Positions 22,513-30,474 of a stretch of DNA of 64,000 nucleotides are shown here, piece after piece. Numbering within the stretch: position 1 is the stretch's first letter; every line of letters begins with the position of its first letter. The DNA comes from Methylococcaceae bacterium. Lineage in GTDB: Bacteria; Pseudomonadota; Gammaproteobacteria; Methylococcales; Methylomonadaceae. The notes below the pieces were generated by a model. It had not been told where the DNA came from. It saw only the letters and a list, made by a program, of their open reading frames with translations, and did no database searches. The stretch is taken from assembly GCA_021647145.1 (NCBI GenBank), contig JAKIVF010000002.1, positions 1 through 64,000 on the forward strand, written 5' to 3'. The position numbers and the translations under genes were made by a program.

Positions 22513-23952
22513 TTAATCAACTCTTTTGATCTTCCCACTCTGAGTATGCACAATCTTAGCAACCTGATTCAACTGTTGAGGAACTTTATAATAAGATAAT
22601 TGATGGCGACAAAACTTTAATACATTTTCAACATCTAACTCGATATTTTCTTTAATTCTAACGTTAGCACAAACAATTTCACCCATTAGTGAATGGTTAT
22701 GCCCAAAAACATGTGCTTCTAAAATATCTTCATGACTATTCAAAACAACTTCAACTTCTTCTGGAAAAACTTTATTCCCTGATACATTAATCATGGTCTT
22801 TTCGCGCCCGCATATAGTGACAAGACCATCCTTTTCAAACTTCGCTAGATCACCAGTCATAAACCAGCCATCAACCATCACTTGTTCTGCAGTTTGCCAA
22901 GGTTTTAAATAAGCGTCAAACATGCCTGCACCCGTTATTGCAAGATGACCTATTTCACCTTCTACTACTACTTGTTGTTTGTTATCATTATAAATAGAGA
23001 CTAAAAAACCAGGAACAGGATACCCTACACTTTCTGTTTCTATCTTTTCGGATAAATTATCCATTAATGGCAAGCCGGCTTCAATAATTCCATAAGCCTG
23101 AGTGACTGGAAGGTTAAATCTATCTTTAAAAGCATTCGCAATATTAATTGGAATTCCTGACGAAGTAGAAATTGCAATTTTAAGTGACTGCATAGTTTTT
23201 CCTGAAGAATCAGCAGCTAACAAACGGAAATGCATAGGTGAAGCATACAAAAAACTAGCGTTATAATTATTAGCATCATTAATAATTGTTTGTGCAAGCA
23301 AATCTTTACAAAGAATAATCTTGGCACCAGAACGAATATAAACCAAAATAGTCACTAAAAAATGAAAAGCCATAGACAGTACCCACAACACCACATCATT
23401 AGATGTCAATTGTAATGCAGCTTGTGCTATTTCTACCCGTTTAGCTATGCTTTTATGTGTTAAAACAACTCCTTTACTTGACCCCGTTGTGCCTGAAGTA
23501 TAGCGAATAAAAGCTGCATCATTTAATGGAGTAATAGAGCTTTCAAACGAAATACCTGTCCAGGCTAGCCGTAAAGTATGTTGAAAAACATCTATTGTTA
23601 CTGCCTCTCCTTCAACTGGGTTTAACCCTGATTGGTCATCCAGTACCGCATGTAACTGCGTGTCTGATAATATATGCTCAATCTCAGATTGTTTCAATTG
23701 ATGGGAAAGCGGAAAAACGGTTGCTCCACAAGCAAAGCCTGCAAACATTGCAACGATAAAAGCACTACTATTCCTCCCCATAACAGCAAGCCCCATACCT
23801 TGAGTCAAACCATTTTCTAATAATTTATTTTTTAGTAACTCGGCTTGTTGAAATAATTGCTGATAACTTAACTCTTCTTCACCATCAATAACGCCAATAT
23901 GTTCGGGCCATCTTTGAGCTGCATCGCTTAGTAATCGATAAGTAGAATCCAT
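22513..23952 (-). CDS. AMP-dependent acyl/aryl ligase
   Basis: This 479-residue adenylating enzyme would activate a carboxylic acid as acyl-AMP and load it onto a carrier, most likely the acyl carrier protein encoded three genes upstream. The P-loop YTSGTTGSSKG is at residues 151-161, TGDLAKFEKDG marks the hinge region, and K474 in SGKIKR is the C-terminal catalytic lysine. It is shorter than typical acyl-CoA ligases and similar in size to ApeH-type aryl-polyene ligases. The substrate is unknown. The start overlaps the preceding flavoprotein stop as TAATG. Confidence 0.82.
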   Translation of the reverse strand: MDSTYRLLSDAAQRWPEHIGVIDGEEELSYQQLFQQAELLKNKLLENGLTQGMGLAVMGRNSSAFIVAMFAGFACGATVFPLSHQLKQSEIEHILSDTQLHAVLDDQSGLNPVEGEAVTIDVFQHTLRLAWTGISFESSITPLNDAAFIRYTSGTTGSSKGVVLTHKSIAKRVEIAQAALQLTSNDVVLWVLSMAFHFLVTILVYIRSGAKIILCKDLLAQTIINDANNYNASFLYASPMHFRLLAADSSGKTMQSLKIAISTSSGIPINIANAFKDRFNLPVTQAYGIIEAGLPLMDNLSEKIETESVGYPVPGFLVSIYNDNKQQVVVEGEIGHLAITGAGMFDAYLKPWQTAEQVMVDGWFMTGDLAKFEKDGLVTICGREKTMINVSGNKVFPEEVEVVLNSHEDILEAHVFGHNHSLMGEIVCANVRIKENIELDVENVLKFCRHQLSYYKVPQQLNQVAKIVHTQSGKIKRVD

Positions 23953-25217
23953 TATGCTGCCTCTGCAAAAACCTGTTTAGTTCTAATTTTCTCTAATGCT
24001 ATTTTCCAGTCACCCTCTCGTACAAATTCTGCAGCCAAGCCTCCTGCTGCATACCCTGTACCCAAACATGTTCCAATAACTCTTGCAGAAGCAATTGCCC
24101 GCTCTGTGGCTGAAATTGTCCTACCCCCAAAAAAAAGATTTTTTAAATGCTTTGAAACCAAAGCACCGGCAGGAATCAGATAATAATCATTGACCTTAAA
24201 ATAACTCATCTCAGGTTTACGTCCCTTTCCCCAATATTCAATAGGCCAAGCACCAATTGCTACACCATCATCTGGTTTAGTACAAGATAAGACATGTTCC
24301 TCTTCTAGTAGAGATATTCCTTCATGCCTTGGTCCTGTGCGTATACCCACTTGTGTCGCCATTGAACTAATACTCAGCTTTTTTAATAAAGGATCTAATT
24401 TAGAGAGGAATTTGATTATTTTCATGCTAAGTGATCGCATTTCTAATTCATATTCAGACAATCTAACCTTATCTGCCATAAAACATTCTTCCATACCTAG
24501 TTTTAACAATCCTGACTCATTATTTACTGTTCCAGGTACAATAGACAATCGTTCACATTTCGAATCTAAATCGCCTTGCTCAATTCCATATTTAATCCAC
24601 CGAATTAAATTTAAAGAAAGTACCGATGGCTCCATTATTGGCAAACCAATAACCCTAAAAACAAATGCTCCAGATTGATACTGTGGTTGTTTAATCATAT
24701 CAAGATCAGCCAACATGGCAACTTGTGCATTTCCACTACAATCAACCACCGCCTTAGCTTTTATACTAAATACACTATCTATTGCATTTAGCATTAATTC
24801 ATCGACTCGTCCTTCTTTGATTTTTAATCCGACCAATGATGCATGTAAAATCAACTGAACATCAGTTTTATTTAGTTCGAGTGCTGCTTGTTGGTGCAAC
24901 ACATTGGGTTGATAAGGAATAAAATGTAAACCTTTGGCAAAAGATGCAGGGTGAGTATGACTATTAATCATTACCGCCTTAGAAAATTTCCGTGCAAACC
25001 CTTGAACCGCAAACTTGGGTGTTTGTATATTTTCTTCACTTCGATAATACAACCCACAAATAGTCCCCACCATAGCACTTGTTGCTAACCCTCCCGTAAA
25101 ACCGTACTTTTCTACTACAATCACTTTCAAACCAGGTTCAGCCGCAGCAACCGCCGCTGCAATTCCAGCGGCCCCTGCACCAATCACAGCAATATCGCAA
25201 CATATTAAATTACTCAT
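23952..25217 (-). CDS. FAD-dependent oxidoreductase of the cluster
   Basis: This 421-residue protein has an N-terminal FAD-binding GAGAAG (residues 13-18), a GGLATSAMVG stretch typical of the FAD_oxidored family, and a conserved C-terminal region with FFGGRTISATERAIASARVIGTC split around residue 365-390. Members act as dehydrogenases or hydroxylases on diverse substrates. Here it probably oxidises the starter acid or a carrier-bound intermediate. It overlaps the condensation-like gene by 8 bp and the ligase by 1 bp, so the four genes from the carrier protein to the ligase form one coupled unit. Confidence 0.7.
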   Translation of the reverse strand: MSNLICCDIAVIGAGAAGIAAAVAAAEPGLKVIVVEKYGFTGGLATSAMVGTICGLYYRSEENIQTPKFAVQGFARKFSKAVMINSHTHPASFAKGLHFIPYQPNVLHQQAALELNKTDVQLILHASLVGLKIKEGRVDELMLNAIDSVFSIKAKAVVDCSGNAQVAMLADLDMIKQPQYQSGAFVFRVIGLPIMEPSVLSLNLIRWIKYGIEQGDLDSKCERLSIVPGTVNNESGLLKLGMEECFMADKVRLSEYELEMRSLSMKIIKFLSKLDPLLKKLSISSMATQVGIRTGPRHEGISLLEEEHVLSCTKPDDGVAIGAWPIEYWGKGRKPEMSYFKVNDYYLIPAGALVSKHLKNLFFGGRTISATERAIASARVIGTCLGTGYAAGGLAAEFVREGDWKIALEKIRTKQVFAEAA

Positions 25218-26529
25218 TATTCACAGTGCCTAACAAAACTGAACGCAAGTGTTTAAATAATTGATCCACTTCTTTATCACCGATTACTTGCTCCATATAT
25301 CCCAAAGTTATTTGTAAAGATCCGCGAAACCGGCTAAATACAAAAGTTAATCCAGGAGGGTACATGGTTGGAGGATAATGAATAGCACTTTCTACAGATC
25401 GGTCAAACAACTGATCATATCTCTGTAATGAATCCCCTGTGTCTGAATAAAAAAAACTGGCCATGAGTCCTTTTGTTGGACTTTTTAGCATCAAGCGATA
25501 AAAAAAACCCGGAATATGCCGTAAAAAATCCATCATTATCAGATAGTGTTTTGGACTATCGGTGCGCATCAAGGTTTTCATTTGGCTTATTAATTCAGTA
25601 GTACAACCCTGAACATCAGATAAAACTTTTTGAGGTATACGGTAAAAAAGAAAAGTAACCTGATTCCCGATAATTGGCTTATCTACGCCCCGTTTTCGTC
25701 GATCTAAAGGAATAGGGACTAGCACATCACCTTCAACAGGCCCGCGTAATTGTTGAATATGTGCAACAGAACATGTTGTTGCAGCTAAATAAAAAGCACT
25801 CAGTAAAAAACTGGCTCCTTGATTCCGCGCAGTTTCATTAATTTTTAAGGTTTGTTGTTCTGTAAAAGATATAACGCGATAGTTTAAACTCGCTATATTT
25901 TGTTTAACAGCAGGTTTTTTATATAAACTAAAAAGGGGAAGCTGAGATGTTTCATGAAGGAATGTTTTCATTTCCTGAGCAATATTGGCACGAAGACCTA
26001 AGGGTAACTTAGTTTGTTCTTCAGCTAATAATTCAGCAAAATCAATTGACTGATTCATTCCCAAAGCACGGATAAAAGACTCACCTCCATGTGCATCCAT
26101 CAACACATGATGCCAAGTAAAGACTAAGATAGATCTTGCACCTGATACTTGAATTAAATCAACTTTAAAAGGAGACTGGCTTTCAATCCTTATTGTTGTT
26201 GCTAACAAGTTCTCCACTACAGCCTCATCTTTCTCATTCTGAAACTGTTTAATCTCGGGAAGCGCTAGGGTTTTATCAAACACCCATTTAACCAGCGAAA
26301 ATGGAAGGCCTTTTTTAATTCGTAAACGAGTAATCCATTGATAAGCAGGATTATTGGATAAATATAATTCTAATTCGCTTAGCTTTATGCTGTGTTTTAA
26401 TGAAACGACAAAGGTACAAACATTATTTCTTCTACTGGTTTGTAACATAATACGGTCCAGTTGTAAGAGAAAATAGTCAGCCCCATTAAGTTCAAAAAAA
26501 CCTGGAAATTTCTTATCCTGCTTAACCAT
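25210..26529 (-). CDS. condensation/acyltransferase-like protein
   Basis: This 439-residue protein has the HHxxxD signature WHHVLMDAHGG (H140, H141, D145) shared by NRPS condensation domains, carnitine/chloramphenicol acetyltransferase-fold enzymes and wax-ester synthases. It is a stand-alone protein without adenylation or carrier domains. A second conserved region around residues 265-290 (VLVPIPLDRRKRG...GNQVTFLFYR) resembles the latch part of such enzymes. It probably joins the carrier-bound acyl chain to an alcohol or amine. The exact subfamily is not certain. It overlaps the carrier-protein gene by 8 bp. Confidence 0.65.
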   Translation of the reverse strand: MVKQDKKFPGFFELNGADYFLLQLDRIMLQTSRRNNVCTFVVSLKHSIKLSELELYLSNNPAYQWITRLRIKKGLPFSLVKWVFDKTLALPEIKQFQNEKDEAVVENLLATTIRIESQSPFKVDLIQVSGARSILVFTWHHVLMDAHGGESFIRALGMNQSIDFAELLAEEQTKLPLGLRANIAQEMKTFLHETSQLPLFSLYKKPAVKQNIASLNYRVISFTEQQTLKINETARNQGASFLLSAFYLAATTCSVAHIQQLRGPVEGDVLVPIPLDRRKRGVDKPIIGNQVTFLFYRIPQKVLSDVQGCTTELISQMKTLMRTDSPKHYLIMMDFLRHIPGFFYRLMLKSPTKGLMASFFYSDTGDSLQRYDQLFDRSVESAIHYPPTMYPPGLTFVFSRFRGSLQITLGYMEQVIGDKEVDQLFKHLRSVLLGTVNNE

Positions 26530-26797
26530 CCGCTTGTTTTAACAACGTTGCACAATATGTACTTATGCTACCAATACTGGCAATGTTTTCTGGCGTTAAC
26601 GATTCAGCGGGTAACACTAAACCGAAAGATCGTTCGATAAACAGAATCATTTCCATTAATGAAAAGGAGTCTATTCCAATTTTCACTAATTCTGTTTCCA
26701 TATTAACATCAACATCTCCCGCTAAAATATTTTCATTTAAATAAGAACATAATCGTGTTGCAATGTCTTCAACACTGTACTCCGTCTTATCCGTCAT
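26522..26797 (-). CDS. acyl carrier protein
   Basis: This small acidic carrier protein has 91 residues from the ATG at 26797; a GTG at 26803 is the alternative start. The phosphopantetheine site is S44 in KIGIDSFSLMEM, matching the (G/D)xDS motif of ACP/PCP domains. It is the first gene of the carrier-condensation-flavoprotein-ligase unit and follows a good candidate promoter. No phosphopantetheinyl transferase is in the window, so a housekeeping enzyme must activate it. Confidence 0.88.
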   Translation of the reverse strand: MTDKTEYSVEDIATRLCSYLNENILAGDVDVNMETELVKIGIDSFSLMEMILFIERSFGLVLPAESLTPENIASIGSISTYCATLLKQADG

Positions 26798-26829
26798 AGA
26801 CACTCTCTAAAAATTATATTTAAAGATGT

Positions 26830-26858
26830 ATTTTATACAGCTTATTCAAAGCAATCAA
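26830..26858 (-). promoter_or_regulatory. candidate promoter of the carrier-protein operon
   Basis: On the minus strand TTGATT (26853-26858) is followed after 17 bp by TAAAAT (26830-26835), about 30 bp before the carrier-protein start. The palindrome AAGCAA-TCAAA-TTGCTT (about 26849-26865) overlaps the -35 element and could be an operator. Confidence 0.45.
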
Positions 26859-26964
26859 ATTGCTTACCACCTTATAATTAACTTGATTTTTTTTGATTTA
26901 ATAAAAAAAATAGAATGCAAGGGGAATAATACTAGTGTATGTTTTTCGTTGAGCTATAAATTAT

Positions 26965-27954
26965 TCAATCTAATGAGCCTGAAGCAACATGAAATGCATC
27001 CGCATAAATATCAGCTAAAGAAACACCATTCAAATAGGCTTGCCGCTTGCTATTATTTACCATATCGGGATGGCCACATAAAAAAACTCGCCAGCCTTTA
27101 AGGTCTGATAAGGTTTTAAAGGCTAAATCATTGGCTCGCCCCGCCAACATTGAGCTTGCAGGTTCACCTTGAGAGACGCAGGGAGAATAATGAAAATTTT
27201 CATGAGTGTCAGCTAACTGTTGCATTTCTTCAACCCAATACAAACCATTAATATCACGACTCCCATGATAAAGGTGTATCTCTCCTTGATGACCTTGATG
27301 TAACGCTTCACTAATAATACCTGCCAAAGGAGCAAGACCACTCCCAGTACCAATCAACAATAAGGGCTGTTCTGATTTACCAGACTGGTAATAACACAGA
27401 CCTTGTGGCTCAGATACAGACAGACGATCACCTAATTTTAATTCTTCATGTGCCCATTCAGTAAATCGTCCACCAGCTAAACGACGAATATGAAAACTAA
27501 GTTGCTTTCTGTTAATACTATTATTAGCTATAGAATAGCTACGAACTAAACCATCGTCACGCTGTAAATTAACAAACTGTCCTGCGTAATATTCAAATGG
27601 GTTATCTATATCTAACGTTAATAATATTGTTTCTGCATTAAGGTTCTGCTTAACACTCACAGTCCCATATGTAACAAAGTCAGTATGATCACGATAGCCA
27701 ATACGCATTGCTTGTTGAGGGTAACACCGACAAGCTAAAAAATAACTTTGTTCTTTTAACTTGTCAGTTAAACCGTGCTGCGATTCACTTGGCGGAGGGG
27801 AGTCTAAACTTCGCATCATGCAACTTTGACAAACGCCTTGCTGACACCCATAACTGATATTAACATTTTCACGTAGTAAGGCATTCAGTAAAGTCTCATC
27901 CGTTTTACATGAAATTAGTTGCTCACCTAATTGTATTCTATGCTCCGCCATCAT
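26965..27954 (-). CDS. ferredoxin-type NAD(P)H oxidoreductase (2Fe-2S/FAD)
   Basis: This 329-residue electron-transfer flavoprotein combines an N-terminal [2Fe-2S] ferredoxin domain (C37, C42, C45 and C75), an FAD-binding domain (VRSYSIANN around residue 155) and an NAD(P) domain (GTGSGLAPLAG, then FLCGHPDM). The layout is that of class IB oxygenase reductases such as MmoC and BenC. No oxygenase is nearby; instead it follows a truncated haemoglobin by 13 bp. The likely role is to re-reduce that globin, for example in nitric-oxide dioxygenation. This is inference from operon structure. Confidence 0.82.
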   Translation of the reverse strand: MMAEHRIQLGEQLISCKTDETLLNALLRENVNISYGCQQGVCQSCMMRSLDSPPPSESQHGLTDKLKEQSYFLACRCYPQQAMRIGYRDHTDFVTYGTVSVKQNLNAETILLTLDIDNPFEYYAGQFVNLQRDDGLVRSYSIANNSINRKQLSFHIRRLAGGRFTEWAHEELKLGDRLSVSEPQGLCYYQSGKSEQPLLLIGTGSGLAPLAGIISEALHQGHQGEIHLYHGSRDINGLYWVEEMQQLADTHENFHYSPCVSQGEPASSMLAGRANDLAFKTLSDLKGWRVFLCGHPDMVNNSKRQAYLNGVSLADIYADAFHVASGSLD

Positions 27955-27967
27955 ACTTTCCTGGTTA

Positions 27968-28336
27968 TTAACGACCTAACACATCATTACGTGTACTTTC
28001 TGCAATTACACCCACCTGATCAATCAAATCCTGAGGAACATCAAGCTCTTTTAATGTGTCAGCTAAATGTCCGGCTACAGCATCAAAATGACTATCATCT
28101 AAGCCCATTTTTACAAATTTAGCGTGAGCTTGGCGCATATCAGTCCCATTATAATTATTGGGCCCACCAAACGCCATGGTTAAAAAAGCTTTTTGTTTAC
28201 CTGCTTGTTCTTCCATATTAGTGTTATCAAAGAACCGATTGATTGTAGTATCAGCTAGGACTTTACGATAAAAAATATCGACTGCCGCATCTACTGCTGC
28301 TTCACCACCTAATTGATCAAATAATGATTCACTCAT
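27968..28336 (-). CDS. glbN: truncated haemoglobin, group I
   Basis: This 122-residue 2-on-2 globin has the group I pattern: FGGPNNYNG, then MRQAH with H71 as the proximal haem ligand, then HFDAVAGHLADTL. Y23 occupies the likely B10 position and glutamines in the E helix could stabilise bound oxygen. Relatives bind O2 or detoxify NO. The pairing with the reductase just downstream supports an NO dioxygenase role. A good promoter and an FNR-like box precede it. Confidence 0.9.
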   Translation of the reverse strand: MSESLFDQLGGEAAVDAAVDIFYRKVLADTTINRFFDNTNMEEQAGKQKAFLTMAFGGPNNYNGTDMRQAHAKFVKMGLDDSHFDAVAGHLADTLKELDVPQDLIDQVGVIAESTRNDVLGR

Positions 28337-28383
28337 AAACTTACCTATAAAATATATTAAAAGATATGCAAAATTGCTTAGTA

Positions 28384-28412
28384 AGTATAAAATTGATATA
28401 AATCTTATGCAA
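28384..28412 (-). promoter_or_regulatory. globin promoter with an FNR-like box
   Basis: On the minus strand TTGCAT (28407-28412) is followed after exactly 17 bp by TATACT (28384-28389), about 50 bp before the globin start. Within the spacer, TTGAT-ATAA-ATCTT (28393-28406) matches 8 of the 10 fixed positions of the FNR/CRP-type site TTGATN4ATCAA. Its position would suit repression. The promoter is convincing; the FNR site is tentative. Confidence 0.5.
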
Positions 28413-28510
28413 CATAAATATTATAAAAGATATTAAACAACATACCTTCGGTCATAATTCAACATAACTTACTTAGGCAACTGAAAATCAATAATCCACC
28501 GTTTTGCGTA

Positions 28511-28598
28511 GAATTTTTGTTCGCCTTAGATTTTGTTGCGAAGGACGCATACCAGACTATGTAACCACAACAACAAAATCTAAGACGGAGAAAAAAGC
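28511..28598. repeat. intergenic inverted-repeat element
   Basis: Two arms with a perfect 14-bp core (CTTAGATTTTGTTG at 28525-28538; its complement at 28571-28584) extend imperfectly to about 28 bp each, around a 32-bp spacer. A similar half (TTTTGTCCGTCTTAG on the minus strand) occurs near 21727-21742. This suggests a small dispersed repeat family in this genome. It separates the divergent globin and regulator genes. Apart from it and the globin promoter, I see nothing in 28337-28672. Confidence 0.5.
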
Positions 28599-28672
28599 AA
28601 GGAGGGTTATTTATTTCTAGTTGCCTTACTAACTTTAGTTGTTAGTGACTATAGGAACAAGGATTTAATAAC

Positions 28673-29296
28673 ATGCAAAATCAACCAACCCCACGTCAAG
28701 AACAAATTCTAGCTCTATTACTTGCCACTAAAACCGGCTTATGTATTGACGAAATTGCAGAACAGCAGGAAATTTCACGGAATGCAGTAAAGCAACACAT
28801 GATAACGCTGGAGAAAAACCTGTTAATTAAAACAGCACATCTAAAATTCACTAAAGGCCGACCTGCACGTAATTATATTTTAACTGAACAAGGCATTAAT
28901 CATTTTAGTAAACAGTATTCGTGGTTTTGTAACTTAGTATTATCTGAACTCAAAGAAGAAATGGGGGCAGATGGGTTTGCAGATTTTATGAAACGCTTAG
29001 GCCGCAAAATTGCCCATTCTTTAGCTTCCCAATTTACGGGAAAAAATGCTAAACAAAAAGCTGAAATATTAACAACCATTATGCAAAATTTAGGCTATCA
29101 AGTGACTATTGAAAAAACAGAAAATAGCGCAACAATCACTGCTATTAACTGTGTTTTTCATGACCTTGCTCAAGAACATTCAGAGTTATGTGAATTTGAC
29201 CGAGAACTTATCGGCACCTTACTAGATAACCCTATAGAACAAACAGAATGTATGGCGAAAAAAGGCTGTGCTTGCCGTTTTAAAACAGAATTTTAA
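28673..29296 (+). CDS. SufR-like Fe-S transcriptional regulator
   Basis: This 207-residue regulator has an N-terminal winged helix-turn-helix (residues 8-70, SRNAVKQHMITLEKN) and a C-terminal cysteine cluster C160, C173, C193, C199 and C201. The C160-x12-C173 spacing matches the cluster ligands of cyanobacterial SufR, so a [4Fe-4S] sensor is likely. No suf or isc genes are in the window. It is transcribed divergently from the globin/reductase pair, which makes that pair its most likely target and NO or redox stress a plausible signal. It is one of the few plus-strand genes. Confidence 0.78.
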   Translation: MQNQPTPRQEQILALLLATKTGLCIDEIAEQQEISRNAVKQHMITLEKNLLIKTAHLKFTKGRPARNYILTEQGINHFSKQYSWFCNLVLSELKEEMGADGFADFMKRLGRKIAHSLASQFTGKNAKQKAEILTTIMQNLGYQVTIEKTENSATITAINCVFHDLAQEHSELCEFDRELIGTLLDNPIEQTECMAKKGCACRFKTEF

Positions 29297-29321
29297 TATT
29301 GAGGAAATACAATATAAATAC

Positions 29322-29454
29322 CAGTATTACTTGTCTGTCTTCTCGGTAGTTTTATTTCTATAATAGCTTCTATATTATTATACTTACGAGCTTCCTGCCT
29401 TAACCTAGACACACCCATGTATTATTAAAGACAGACAAAATCATGCAAATACTG
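29322..29454. repeat. inverted-repeat-bounded intergenic segment
   Basis: The arm CAGTATT...TTGTCTGTCTT (29322-29341) is matched by AAGACAGACAA...AATACTG (29428-29454), with a perfect 11-bp core. It could be a long-range hairpin or a decayed miniature element. The rest of 29297-29697 holds no gene. A short open stretch around 29550-29625 on the plus strand looks protein-like but has an internal stop and no recognised family. Confidence 0.35.
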
Positions 29455-29509
29455 TAAGCAGTATCAACTTGCTATAACCTTCTTCGAAAGCACATGGTGG
29501 AAAAGTAGG

Positions 29510-29530
29510 AGCCCCCTTTTTCAAAGTTCG
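29510..29530 (+). repeat. left copy of imperfect inverted repeat flanking the haloperoxidase block
   Basis: AGCCCCCTTTTTCAAAGTT at this position is repeated in inverted orientation at 32465-32485, with a one-base length difference and a few mismatches. The two copies bracket the secreted-protein and haloperoxidase genes. C-run/T-run sequences of this kind also occur as remnants of IS ends, so the boundary interpretation is tentative. Confidence 0.4.
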
Positions 29531-29697
29531 TTATGAATACTGAAAAAAAATCAAAAGCAGGTTCCTGATGTTTGCACAATTGATGAGGAAAAGGAAGCTC
29601 GGACGACTGTCTCACACCATTAAAAAATCGAAGAGAGAAGACCTGTGCAAGTAACTCAGATATTTATCAGCGTACAATTTTCTTTGTTAACTTTTTT

Positions 29698-30378
29698 TCA
29701 AAACTTCCAGAATTGCTCAAATACATCCTGCTCCTTGTTTGTATAATTTTCGCAGGATGCATGTTTTTCTGCAATAGAATGATATGTCCCCCCATCCGGG
29801 TTTATTCGTTGACCGCACAGATCAAATTCAACAAGAGGGTATTTCTCTAGCTTTTTGATTTGAGTGCTATTAAAAGTCGTTTTAAAAGATTGAAGTAATT
29901 TGAATCGAATTTGAAAAGTTTCAACACCGATTTTTTGGTGACCGAGTGATCTAATTCTGAGTAGCGTTATTTGTTCTGAAATCGTGGGAAGTATTGTACC
30001 TCCTCTTCCACCACCTTCAGCATGGGATCTTGAGGAAACTCGGTTGCGAATCTGGCTAGATCGCCCAATGATCGGGCGAATCGTATTATGGCGAGTTGAT
30101 ACAATAACTATTTGATTCTGTATTTGGTTTTCTTCCAGGATTTTACGTTTCACAACAGCTGCTTCATGATTATCGAAAACCAGCAATGTCTCACAATTGT
30201 TTGGAGCAGAGGAAGCTGCAACGACTACGAAGCTTGTTGATCCCATAATGTCTGGTGCATCACCGATCATTTTCATGTTTTCACAGGTGAATTGTGAAAA
30301 CTTATCCGTAGCGAACGTCCCCAAACTGACAAGAAAAGTTGACAGCACAAATGCTAACTTCATGGTGATATTGTTCAT
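29698..30378 (-). CDS. secreted protein of unknown function
   Basis: This is a 226-residue protein with an N-terminal signal peptide (residues about 1-23, LAFVLSTFLVSLGTFA). I do not recognise a family. The mature part has four cysteines (C32, C57 and two near the C-terminus), compatible with disulphides, and a Gly/Arg-rich stretch (HAEGGGRGG) in the middle. It lies about 100 bp downstream of the vanadium haloperoxidase gene on the same strand and shares its less AT-rich composition, so the two probably arrived together. A role with the haloperoxidase is possible but not shown. Confidence 0.55.
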   Translation of the reverse strand: MNNITMKLAFVLSTFLVSLGTFATDKFSQFTCENMKMIGDAPDIMGSTSFVVVAASSAPNNCETLLVFDNHEAAVVKRKILEENQIQNQIVIVSTRHNTIRPIIGRSSQIRNRVSSRSHAEGGGRGGTILPTISEQITLLRIRSLGHQKIGVETFQIRFKLLQSFKTTFNSTQIKKLEKYPLVEFDLCGQRINPDGGTYHSIAEKHASCENYTNKEQDVFEQFWKF

Positions 30379-30474
30379 AGACCTCTCACAGAATACTTTG
30401 CGCTAATACTATCAGCGCAGGAACATCACTAAGGAATGTTCCCGCACCTGTACAGATTGAATTATTATGTGCTG

